A stretch of 64,000 bases of DNA from Pelolinea sp. (GTDB lineage: Bacteria > Chloroflexota > Anaerolineae > Anaerolineales > Anaerolineaceae), in NCBI GenBank assembly GCA_012797975.1, contig JAAZOD010000004.1, positions 1 through 64,000 on the forward strand, given 5' to 3'. Every line of letters starts with the position of its first letter. Positions within the stretch are counted from its first letter, which is position 1. The position numbers and the translations under genes are program-made. Below are positions 8,044-14,843 of the stretch, one piece after another. The notes beneath the pieces were generated by a model that had not been told where the DNA came from, did no database searches, and was given only the letters and a program-made list of their open reading frames with translations.

Positions 8044-9114
8044 ATGGCTTCTAGAAATTGTGGGGAAATGCAACTTACATTAATGTCTATACGCAATACC
8101 AAGAATTTAAGAACATTTCTTTTTCTTTGTCTATTGATAGTGGCCACTAGTGCATGTGCTACATCCGGTTCCAGTGCGAAAGATGTTACCTATTTCAATG
8201 TTCGCTCTGCGGAAGGCAGCGGCATCATGGACTGTTCCGGAAACTGGGTTATAAAACCGCGCTCGGATGGCTATTTTACGAACGTGATGGTCGATGGATT
8301 GGCGCCTTTTTATCAGAACGGTCAAATTTCAACGCCATTTGTTTACATCAACTCAGACGGAGAGGTTGCATTCGATGCTGAATTTCGGTTGGCTGCCCCA
8401 TTCAGCGAAGGATTAGCGGCTGTGTTGGTTGAGGATCAATGGGGTTTTATCGACACAACTGGTAAATTCGCAATCGAACCGCGTTATAGCTACAGCCCTG
8501 GTGGTAATTATATCGGCAATTTTTCGGATGGATTGGTAAATGTGGTGGAAAAATATACCGTTTACCATACTCCAGAAACCTGGATCTACGTGGATAAACA
8601 GGGAAATCAAATTTTGGGACCTTATCAATCTGCAGCTTCCTTTACCAACGGTGCTGCCGCAGTTACTTTAATTACCGATGAGGTTTATAAAACCGGCTAC
8701 ATCAATCCTGAAGGAGAATTTCTGCTTGAGTTTTCGCAGGAAGAGGGCTTGGTGCCCACCGGCAGTTATTCCGCAGGCCTGTTCGCTGTCAGGGATGTCA
8801 GCCGGCAGATTGAAGAAGGGAAATGCGCCATCGGTTTCATGAACCAGGACAAGGAATGGGTCATCGAGCCGCAATTCTGCTATGTGGGTCTTTTTGTGAA
8901 CGGGTTGGCGCCGGTTTCCCGAGATGAAGCCAACTCTGCCCTGGGACCCTATGGTTACATCAACACAAAAGGTGAGAGGATGATCGACGAGGTCTACAAT
9001 TTCCCGACCAATTTCGCCGGAGGTTGCGCCCTGGTGCACTGGGATGAATTCCAGAGCAGCGGATTGATCGACAACCAGGGAAAACTGATCTATCAATTCA
9101 ATTCGGTGGAATAG
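8044..9114 (+). CDS. WG-repeat lipoprotein (356 aa)
   Basis: A secreted protein made mostly of WG repeats. After a long N-terminal region with a hydrophobic stretch (LRTFLFLCLLIVA) there is a lipobox-like ATSAC near residue 38, so it is probably a lipoprotein. At least five repeats of roughly 50 residues follow, each with a core such as WGFIDTTGKFAIEP, WIYVDKQGNQI, YGYINTKGERM or GFMNQDKEWVIEP, separated by F-x-x-GLA-type segments. WG repeats form beta-rich propeller-like surfaces, probably for binding; no enzyme activity is known. GGGGAGG lies 5 bases before the ATG chosen. An internal ATG at 8086 would also leave the signal peptide intact. Confidence 0.85.
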   Translation: MASRNCGEMQLTLMSIRNTKNLRTFLFLCLLIVATSACATSGSSAKDVTYFNVRSAEGSGIMDCSGNWVIKPRSDGYFTNVMVDGLAPFYQNGQISTPFVYINSDGEVAFDAEFRLAAPFSEGLAAVLVEDQWGFIDTTGKFAIEPRYSYSPGGNYIGNFSDGLVNVVEKYTVYHTPETWIYVDKQGNQILGPYQSAASFTNGAAAVTLITDEVYKTGYINPEGEFLLEFSQEEGLVPTGSYSAGLFAVRDVSRQIEEGKCAIGFMNQDKEWVIEPQFCYVGLFVNGLAPVSRDEANSALGPYGYINTKGERMIDEVYNFPTNFAGGCALVHWDEFQSSGLIDNQGKLIYQFNSVE

Positions 9115-9138
9115 TACATTTACACAACTGCAGAATAA

Positions 9139-9210
9139 GTGGCTAACAGGTTTTGAACCCACACCCCTTGATCCACAGTCAAGTGTTCTGCCATAAGAGG
9201 GTATATTCCA
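9139..9210 (-). pseudogene. Decayed tRNA-His copy (3' part only)
   Basis: Read on the - strand, this matches the intact tRNA-His at 9280-9352 from the D-loop through the GTG anticodon arm and T-arm into the 3' acceptor strand. About 39 of 41 positions are identical across the core, with one base deleted in the variable region. The 5' acceptor strand is absent, so no cloverleaf can close, and the T-stem has mismatches. Only the 3' part of the tRNA is kept, the usual pattern left by integration at a tRNA 3' end, so it may be a remnant attachment site. A failed tandem duplication is the other explanation. Confidence 0.75.
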
Positions 9211-9242
9211 ATACGTGATATTTCAGGACAATATTCATTAAT

Positions 9243-9278
9243 AAAAAGAGAGGACTGTTTTTTCAGTCCTCTCTTTTT
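9243..9278 (-). terminator. Terminator downstream of tRNA-His
   Basis: A perfect 15-bp stem (AAAAAGAGAGGACTG with CAGTCCTCTCTTTTT, 6-base loop) sits one base past the tRNA 3' end on the - strand and ends in a T-run. It closes the hisS-tRNA-His unit and separates it from the decayed tRNA copy. Confidence 0.92.
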
Positions 9279-9279
9279 G

Positions 9280-9352
9280 GGTGGCTGATGGGGGTCGAAC
9301 CCACAACCCCTTGATCCACAGTCAAGTGCTCTGCCATTGAGCTACAGCCACC
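9280..9352 (-). tRNA. tRNA-His (anticodon GTG)
   Basis: On the - strand a full cloverleaf can be drawn: 7-bp acceptor stem GTGGCTG/CAGCCAC, D-arm GCTC...GAGC, anticodon stem CTTGA/TCAAG around loop CTGTGGA with anticodon GTG, and T-stem GTGGG/CCCAT with loop TTCGACC. An extra 5' G opposite C73 is encoded, the identity element of histidine tRNAs. The 3' CCA is not fully encoded. It lies 17 bases downstream of hisS on the same strand, so the tRNA and its own synthetase are probably on one transcript. Confidence 0.95.
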
Positions 9353-9369
9353 ATGTGGATTGCATTGTA

Positions 9370-10653
9370 TCATGAGCCATTTTTAGCGGCAAGCCATTCG
9401 CCGACTTTTTTCTCCAACTCCGCATTGGGGAAGGAAACCTGCTCGCGGGAAGCCAGGTCCTTCAAGACCACTTCCCCTCTTTGCAGTTCATCAGGGCCGA
9501 TGACCAGCGCACCCTTGAAACCGCAGCGGTCGGCATATTTGAATTGCTTGCCCAATTTATCCGCTTCGGGATAGAGAGCCGCCGGGATCCCTGTTGCGCG
9601 CAACCGGTTGCACAGAGCAACGGAAGCCGGCAAACTGGCTTCGTCAAAAACCGTCACCAGCAGACTGGTCGGTGTGGTGGTCAATTTCGGTGCCTTTCCA
9701 TGGCTTTCCAGCACTAATGGAAAAACCACATCGCCCATCGCAAAACCCACACCGGGCAGTGATTCCCCGCCCACATCCGCCACCAGGTTGGCATAGTGCC
9801 CGCCACCCAGGATGGCGCGGTGATTTTCACCCAGGTCTTTAGCTTCAAACACCACTCCGGTGTAATAATCCAGCCCGCGGATGATGCGCGGATCATAACT
9901 GGCATAATCGCTCAGTCCATACATGTCCAGAATATGCATGATCGTGGTGAGCTTTTCCGATTCATGCCACAGGTCTTGATTCTGGATCAATTTTTGGATC
10001 GCATCCAATTGTTGAGCGGTCAGCCCTGATTCCAGCACATACGCATCCCAGCCCTGTTCCGAAAGTTTATCCTTGCGGTCGATCAATTTAAAGATCAGCT
10101 TATGCTGTTCCAAAGGAAAACCCGCCTTGAGCAGTTCGTTTTCCATAAGCTGCCGATCGTTGAAATAGACACACACTTCGTCTTTGGTCAGACCGGCTTT
10201 TTGAAAGAAGGTCGCACACAATGCGATCACTTCTGCGTCGGCCTGTGTGGAATCCACCCCGATCAGATCAGCGTTCCATTGGAAGAATTCCCGTGTACGC
10301 CCTTTTTGCGGTTTTTCATAGCGCCAGAAAGGACCAAAAGACCACCAGCGCAGCGGGAACACCAAAGCGTTTTGGCGCTGGGCGACCATGCGCGCCAGGC
10401 TGAGGGTAAGTTCAGGGCGCAGGGTGATCTCGTTCCCTCCCCGATCTTGAAACACAAAGGATTGTTCCTTGACCAGTTCCTCCCCCGACTTGGCAGCATA
10501 TAGCTCCAGGGTTTCCAGAAAAGGTCCGTCATATTCCTGGTAGCCAAAGGATTCGGACACCTCACGAATCAGTGCATACAACCACTGGCGTAAAACCATA
10601 TCTTCAGGGTAGAATTCGCGTGTGCCTTTAACAGATGGGATAATGTTTTTCAT
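9370..10653 (-). CDS. hisS: Histidyl-tRNA synthetase
   Basis: Class II synthetase that charges tRNA-His in the cytoplasm. The 427-residue product has motif 1 around KGTREFYPEDM, motif 2 with GPFWRYEKPQKGRTREFFQ, the HisA signature IRGLDYYTGVVFEA in the middle, and a C-terminal anticodon-binding domain (about residues 325-427, with the strand LLVTVFDEA). The ATG at 10653 is chosen because MKNIIPSVKGTREF matches the family N-terminus; the frame is open 15 codons upstream without a better ribosome site. The gene is followed at once by tRNA-His on the same strand. I saw no T-box leader upstream. Confidence 0.96.
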   Translation of the reverse strand: MKNIIPSVKGTREFYPEDMVLRQWLYALIREVSESFGYQEYDGPFLETLELYAAKSGEELVKEQSFVFQDRGGNEITLRPELTLSLARMVAQRQNALVFPLRWWSFGPFWRYEKPQKGRTREFFQWNADLIGVDSTQADAEVIALCATFFQKAGLTKDEVCVYFNDRQLMENELLKAGFPLEQHKLIFKLIDRKDKLSEQGWDAYVLESGLTAQQLDAIQKLIQNQDLWHESEKLTTIMHILDMYGLSDYASYDPRIIRGLDYYTGVVFEAKDLGENHRAILGGGHYANLVADVGGESLPGVGFAMGDVVFPLVLESHGKAPKLTTTPTSLLVTVFDEASLPASVALCNRLRATGIPAALYPEADKLGKQFKYADRCGFKGALVIGPDELQRGEVVLKDLASREQVSFPNAELEKKVGEWLAAKNGS

Positions 10654-10732
10654 TTTATTCAGGCCTGTATCAATAACTTTTGGGAAGGATTTTAACATAT
10701 AATAACACTGTACCTGTTAATCAAATGACCTT

Positions 10733-11098
10733 ATGAACATATCAGAGTTAATGAATCACACCCAGGGGAAACTTCTCACCAAAGAGAGCAGCATCGATCC
10801 AGATGAAATCATCAATGGCGGCTGCAGCGCAGACCTGATGAGCGACGTACTGGCCTACATCCAGCCACACGCTGTTTTATTGACCGGACTGGTCAATCCG
10901 CAAGTGGTGCGCACTGCCCAAATGGCAGATGTGGCAGCCATCGTTTTTGTGCGCGGAAAAATACCGCCGGAAGAAACCATTCGCCTTGCCGAAGAGGCGC
11001 AGATCCCCCTGATCAGTTCTCCGTTGGGCATGTATGAGCTATCTGGTCGCTTATATCAGACAGGATTGCCAAGTCTGGAGAACGCGATCGAAGAATAA
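10733..11098 (+). CDS. DRTGG domain protein (hydrogenase locus accessory, copy 1)
   Basis: This 121-residue protein consists of a single DRTGG domain, a small alpha/beta fold whose ligand is not firmly known. Recognisable parts are the N-terminal helix, GGCSADLMSDVLAYIQP around residue 29, the strand-turn HAVLLTGLVNPQVVRTA, the hydrophobic strand VAAIVFVRGKIPPEETI and the end LISSPLGMYELSGRLY. A paralogue lies at 12123-12464 with the CBS-HATPase gene between them. Such genes recur next to Hyd/Hnd hydrogenase genes in other anaerobes as I recall, so a role in sensing or regulating the hydrogenase is likely but unproven. A TATAAT at 10698-10703 may be its -10 box. Confidence 0.85.
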   Translation: MNISELMNHTQGKLLTKESSIDPDEIINGGCSADLMSDVLAYIQPHAVLLTGLVNPQVVRTAQMADVAAIVFVRGKIPPEETIRLAEEAQIPLISSPLGMYELSGRLYQTGLPSLENAIEE

Positions 11099-11105
11099 AA
11101 ACTCC

Positions 11106-12119
11106 ATGAGAGATTTAGATTTCAACGACCAGCCTCCCCGCTTCAAAGGAAAAGTGATCACCGATCAACTTGCCGGAAGCATTACACGGGTGGAGGAATT
11201 GGCGTACATCATCCGCATTGAAGAGGTGATGACGAAAAAGCTCATCACCGTTCCGCCGGATGCCAGCATGCAGCTCGTGGCGGAACTGATGCGCGTCAAA
11301 CACATATCCGGTGTTCTGGTGACAAAAGATGAAGCGCTGGTAGGCCTGGTCAGCACCGAAGATCTCATCAAATGCCTCATCAATGGAGAATTATCCGCTC
11401 CGGTCAGCCAGTATATGTCTACGGAGCTGGTCACCCTGAATTCTTTCGATTTTCTCACCGAAGCGCTGAAAACCTTTGCCCGCACCGGCTTGGGACGTCT
11501 GCCGGTGCTGGACGAACAGAAAAAACTGGCTGGCATCATTACCAAAGGAGATGTCACTTACGGGTTTTTAAAAGCACTGGAGCACGATTATCATGAAGAG
11601 GAAGTGCGCCGCTATCGCGCATCGCATCTCTTCGAAGATATTGAATCGGATCGCACCAGTTTGATTCTGCGCTATGTGATCAAGCATTATGATTTTATGC
11701 ATGGTGGAGCCGCATCCAGCAATATCAAAAAAGCGCTGCTGCGCTTGGGCGCCAATCCACAACTGGCACGGCGTGTGGGTATTGCAGTCTATGAAGCGGA
11801 GATGAACCTCATCATTCATACCGATCACGGTGGTTCCATCCATGTGGAAATTGAACCGCACCAGATCAGCATCTATGCCTGGGACGACGGGCCGGGCATT
11901 GCAGATACAGAGGAAGCTATGAAACCAGGCTACTCCACCGCTTCCGAGGAGATCCGCGAATTGGGATTTGGAGCCGGAATGGGTCTTTATAACATCTCGC
12001 GTTGTGTGGATGAGATGAAATTGGAATCGGAATTGGGCAAAGGAACCCAACTCACCATGAAAGTATTTCTCAAAGAAGATGAAACGGTCGGTGAAGGTTA
12101 TCAATCAGAAAAGGAGTAA
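11106..12119 (+). CDS. CBS-pair protein with HATPase (anti-sigma-factor-like kinase) domain
   Basis: Cytoplasmic signalling protein of 337 residues with two parts. Residues about 35-165 form two CBS domains (VMTKKLITVPPDASMQ and YMSTELVTLNSFDFLTEA), which usually bind adenosine nucleotides. Residues about 205-330 form a GHKL ATPase like the RsbW/RsbT serine kinases, with N box EAEMNLIIH, G1 box DDGPGI and G2 box GFGAGMGL. No histidine kinase phospho-acceptor domain or receiver is present. The ATG at 11106 follows the end of the DRTGG gene by 7 bases; an upstream open stretch overlaps that gene and is unsupported. The next DRTGG gene starts 3 bases after its stop. An energy- or redox-charge switch acting on hydrogenase expression or activity is a reasonable inference. 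Confidence 0.87.
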   Translation: MRDLDFNDQPPRFKGKVITDQLAGSITRVEELAYIIRIEEVMTKKLITVPPDASMQLVAELMRVKHISGVLVTKDEALVGLVSTEDLIKCLINGELSAPVSQYMSTELVTLNSFDFLTEALKTFARTGLGRLPVLDEQKKLAGIITKGDVTYGFLKALEHDYHEEEVRRYRASHLFEDIESDRTSLILRYVIKHYDFMHGGAASSNIKKALLRLGANPQLARRVGIAVYEAEMNLIIHTDHGGSIHVEIEPHQISIYAWDDGPGIADTEEAMKPGYSTASEEIRELGFGAGMGLYNISRCVDEMKLESELGKGTQLTMKVFLKEDETVGEGYQSEKE

Positions 12120-12122
12120 AAA

Positions 12123-12464
12123 ATGACACTTGAGCAGATCATTCAATCCCTGGAACTTGAGGTTCTAACCGCTCCCAAAGAAGTCTCCGAGATCACCCCC
12201 ACCAGCGGCTATATTTCAGACATGCTCAGTTGTGTAATGACCGGAGCTAAAAATCAGAGCATCTGGGTCACCCTCCAATCGCACAACAATATCGTAGCGG
12301 TGGCCTGCCTGCTGGATGTGGCGGCCATCATCATCACGGAAGGTGCCAAACCGGATGATGAAACCATCCAAAAAGCCAAAGACGAAGGGGTTGTGCTGCT
12401 TTCCACACCGCATAATTCCTTTTATGTGGTGGGAAAGTTATGGGAAATGGGCATCCGCGATTAA
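12123..12464 (+). CDS. DRTGG domain protein (hydrogenase locus accessory, copy 2)
   Basis: A 113-residue single-domain DRTGG protein paralogous to the product of 10733-11098. Matching blocks include LDVAAIIITEGAKPDDETI and the C-terminal LLSTPHNSFYVVGKLWEMGI. AAGGAGT just before the ATG is the ribosome site, inside the end of the CBS-HATPase gene, so the pair is translationally close. The protein has a conserved GYISDMLSCVM helix (about residue 35), as in the first copy. Ligand and partner are unknown. The four-gene order DRTGG, CBS-HATPase, DRTGG, PHP suggests one signalling unit. Confidence 0.85.
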   Translation: MTLEQIIQSLELEVLTAPKEVSEITPTSGYISDMLSCVMTGAKNQSIWVTLQSHNNIVAVACLLDVAAIIITEGAKPDDETIQKAKDEGVVLLSTPHNSFYVVGKLWEMGIRD

Positions 12465-12497
12465 ATCGTGGATGTTTTTTATACGGCAGTTTAATCC

Positions 12498-13241
12498 TTG
12501 AAAACATTCCGGGCTGAACTCCATATCCATAGCGTGCTTTCACCCTGTGCGGCGGTGGAAATGATCCCGCCGATCATCGTTTCTGCAGCGCTACAGCATG
12601 AGATCAATCTGATCGCCATCACCGATCACAACCAGGTTGCTAACGTCCAAGCCGTTCAAAAAGCAGCCGAGGGCAGCGGATTGACCGTGCTGCCGGGTAT
12701 GGAACTGCAAACAAAAGAGGAAGTACATTCCTTGTGTCTGTTCGATACGCTGGAACAGAGTCAAGCATTTCAAAAAATTGTATCTGCCCATTTGCCCCCT
12801 TTAAAAAACAATCCCGAATTTTTCGGGGAACAGTTTGTGGTCGATTTCAGCGGTGAGTTCATTCGCAACGAAGAACAGCTCTTGATCGTCTCCAGCGATC
12901 TCTCCCTCACCGAAGCGTTCAAGATCGTCACTGGATTGGGAGGGTTGTTCATTCCCGCGCATGTGGATCGGGTAAAATTCGGCTTGCTGCCCGTACTGGG
13001 TATGGTGCCCACGGATATTCCCCTGCATTGCCTGGAGATATCGCGACATGTTTCCCCCGCCCTGGCCATACAACTATACCCACAACTGAAGCACCATGTA
13101 TTGATCCAGGGCGGTGATGTCCACCATCCGGATGAATTTCTAGGTGCAACTTGCTTTAACATGGAAGAACCGACCATTCACGAGATCAAGCAGGCCATGC
13201 AGCACCAAAATGGACGCAGTGTTTCAATTTTTTCCCCATAA
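12498..13241 (+). CDS. PHP domain metal-dependent phosphoesterase
   Basis: This 247-residue PHP protein has the full set of expected metal ligands: HIHS near residue 10, TDHN near 42, GMELQ near 66, EEVHS near 74, PAHVDR near 155 and a C-terminal GGDVHHPDE. PHP proteins are hydrolases acting on phosphate esters or nucleotides, and the substrate here is unknown. The start is a TTG at 12498, 34 bases after the second DRTGG gene; no better ATG precedes the HIHS motif. It closes the accessory quartet directly before the hydrogenase genes. A role in turning over a nucleotide signal bound by the CBS or DRTGG proteins is speculative. Confidence 0.88.
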   Translation: MKTFRAELHIHSVLSPCAAVEMIPPIIVSAALQHEINLIAITDHNQVANVQAVQKAAEGSGLTVLPGMELQTKEEVHSLCLFDTLEQSQAFQKIVSAHLPPLKNNPEFFGEQFVVDFSGEFIRNEEQLLIVSSDLSLTEAFKIVTGLGGLFIPAHVDRVKFGLLPVLGMVPTDIPLHCLEISRHVSPALAIQLYPQLKHHVLIQGGDVHHPDEFLGATCFNMEEPTIHEIKQAMQHQNGRSVSIFSP

Positions 13242-13290
13242 ACACCCCTCTTTTGTTCACACTTTTTCCGTTATTATCGTTCCATAGAAA

Positions 13291-13309
13291 TATCATTGTA
13301 AACATGATA
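13291..13309. repeat. Short inverted repeat before the hydrogenase genes
   Basis: TATCAT and ATGATA are separated by 7 bases, about 40 bases before the first hydrogenase gene. It could be an operator, but it does not match the FNR or Rex consensus and could occur by chance in this AT-rich stretch. Confidence 0.25.
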
Positions 13310-13348
13310 AAATCACTTGATTTAATAAAAAGTAACCCGGTGAAAGTA

Positions 13349-13870
13349 ATGGAAACTGAAAAATTAAATACCGTACTCTTCAATCCCCTTCAGGACGCAA
13401 AAGCAAAAGCCGAAATTGACGCAATTCTCGAAAAGAACAAGGATAAACCAGGTAGCATCATGGTCATCCTCAACGAATTGCAGAATACAGTTGGCTTCGT
13501 CTCTGAGGAGCTTCAACAATATGTGGCAGATTATCTGCACACGCCCGTCAGCAAGATCCACGGCGTCATCTCCTTCTATTCTTTCTTCACCACCCAACCG
13601 CGTGGCAAACATATCATCAAAATCTGCCTGGGTACCGCCTGTTATGTAGGCGGTGCTTCACAATTAATCGAGAAGATCAAACAACTTATCGGGATCGGTC
13701 CTGGCGAAACCAACGCTGATTGGACCATTACGGTGGAAGAATGCCGCTGCGTGGGTGCCTGCAGTCAGGCACCGGTAGTGGTGATCGATGATGAAATTCA
13801 CGGACGCGTCAAACCCAGCACTCTAGCCAAACTGCTCCGTACGATTACAACCGAAGAGAAGATAGCGTAA
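13349..13870 (+). CDS. NuoE-like [2Fe-2S] hydrogenase subunit (HndA/HydC type), copy 1
   Basis: A 173-residue thioredoxin-like [2Fe-2S] subunit that hands electrons to or from the NuoF-like flavin subunit in soluble hydrogenases. The cluster ligands are C-x4-C in KICLGTACYVGG and C-x3-C in EECRCVGACSQAP; an extra Cys precedes the second pair. A helical N-terminal domain (NELQNTVGFVSEELQQYVAD) precedes it, as in NuoE. The ATG at 13349 is chosen for its length and for METEKL; earlier in-frame ATGs at 13253 and 13304 lie in the likely promoter region. It is followed by an HATPase gene, an HndB-like gene and a NuoF gene, an order typical of Hnd/Hyd-type bifurcating hydrogenases. Confidence 0.93.
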   Translation: METEKLNTVLFNPLQDAKAKAEIDAILEKNKDKPGSIMVILNELQNTVGFVSEELQQYVADYLHTPVSKIHGVISFYSFFTTQPRGKHIIKICLGTACYVGGASQLIEKIKQLIGIGPGETNADWTITVEECRCVGACSQAPVVVIDDEIHGRVKPSTLAKLLRTITTEEKIA

Positions 13871-13880
13871 TGGAGCGGTG

Positions 13881-14444
13881 ATGAAGGAGCTTTCACTTCA
13901 TATTCTGGATATTGCCGAGAACAGTGTTTCAGCAAATGCCAAGACAGTATCCATCGAAGTGGAAGAAGACAGTCAAAATAACCTGCTCACCATAATCATT
14001 ACAGACGATGGAAAAGGCATGGATGCGGAAATGCTCGCTCGGGTAACGGATCCTTTTACAACCACGCGCACAACGCGAAAAGTGGGATTAGGTATCCCTT
14101 TTTTCAAGGAAGCGGCTGAAGCTTGCAATGGTCATTTTGCGATCGCTTCCACTCCGGGCAGAGGGACGCGTGTGGAAGCCAGTTTTCAACGCGATCACAT
14201 CGACCGCATGCCCATGGGATCCATCCAGACCACATTCTTGGATCTGCTGGTAGGATTCCCCGATATCCATTGGAAATTTAAGTATAGAATTGATGAGGAG
14301 GAGTTTGACTTCGATAGTGAACCCGTTCGTAAAACCCTGGATGGGATTCCCTATTCAGATCCAACCGTCCTTAAATATTTAAAAGATGAAATCGATTTTG
14401 GAATACAAAAAATACAGAGTGTTCACAAACAGGAGATGCCATGA
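13881..14444 (+). CDS. Stand-alone HATPase (GHKL) domain protein in hydrogenase operon
   Basis: A 187-residue protein with one GHKL-type ATP-binding domain in its N-terminal two thirds: N box DIAENSVSANA (about residue 10), G1 box ITDDGKGMD (about 45) and G2 box GLGIPFFKEAAEACNG (about 72). No phospho-acceptor His, receiver or sensor domain is present. The last 70 residues are an acidic tail seen in relatives from hydrogenase loci. It lies between a NuoE-like and an HndB-like gene, overlapping the latter by four bases (ATGA). A GGAG site is 5 bases before the ATG. Such proteins recur in [FeFe] hydrogenase operons; their job, regulatory or chaperone-like, is not established. Confidence 0.88.
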   Translation: MKELSLHILDIAENSVSANAKTVSIEVEEDSQNNLLTIIITDDGKGMDAEMLARVTDPFTTTRTTRKVGLGIPFFKEAAEACNGHFAIASTPGRGTRVEASFQRDHIDRMPMGSIQTTFLDLLVGFPDIHWKFKYRIDEEEFDFDSEPVRKTLDGIPYSDPTVLKYLKDEIDFGIQKIQSVHKQEMP

Positions 14445-14809
14445 ACAAAATTAAAAGTCTTGATGATCTAAAAAGAGTTCGTGAAGAAGCTCTTGAAAAA
14501 CGATCAAAAACCACAGTAACCGGCAAAGCACATATTATCGTCGGCATGGGAACCTGCGGGATCGCCGCCGGAGCACGTGAAACGATGAAGGCCGTGCTCG
14601 ATACCATTGAAGCGGAAAAGATGGAAGGGATCCTGGTAACACAGACTGGCTGCATCGGGCTTTGCGAGCAGGAACCTATTTTACAGGTTGTCCGTGGTGA
14701 CGAAGAGCAGGTCACCTACGGAAAAGTGAATCCGGATGTTGCCAAACGGATTCTTAAAGAACATGTAGTAGAAGGCAAGGTCGTTAAAGAGTTCGTCGTG
14801 AACCTTTAA
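14441..14809 (+). CDS. HndB-like thioredoxin-fold [2Fe-2S] ferredoxin
   Basis: A 122-residue protein of the thioredoxin-like ferredoxin family found as HndB in NADP-reducing hydrogenases. After a charged helical start, the core has MGTCGIAAGARETM (about residue 35) and VTQTGCIGLCEQEP (about residue 70), giving three cysteines placed as in HndB for a [2Fe-2S] cluster. The start ATG overlaps the upstream HATPase stop, so the two are translationally coupled. In other hydrogenases this domain is fused to the NuoF-like subunit. Here both NuoF-like proteins have the domain without its cysteines, so this free protein may supply the missing cluster. Confidence 0.9.
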   Translation: MNKIKSLDDLKRVREEALEKRSKTTVTGKAHIIVGMGTCGIAAGARETMKAVLDTIEAEKMEGILVTQTGCIGLCEQEPILQVVRGDEEQVTYGKVNPDVAKRILKEHVVEGKVVKEFVVNL

Positions 14810-14843
14810 TAAGTTTGGTTGATTGGAGGAAAACGTTTTTATT

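Noticed and set aside
9139-9210. Second functional tRNA-His
   Set aside because: The 5' acceptor strand is missing, the T-stem is mismatched and one base is deleted, so no cloverleaf forms.
10654-10732. T-box leader before hisS
   Set aside because: Only about 80 bases separate hisS from the divergent gene, with no specifier loop or antiterminator structure.
13242-13348. Rex or FNR site before the hydrogenase genes
   Set aside because: The short repeat TATCAT-N7-ATGATA fits neither consensus, and no TTGTGA...TCACAA or TTGAT...ATCAA pair was found.
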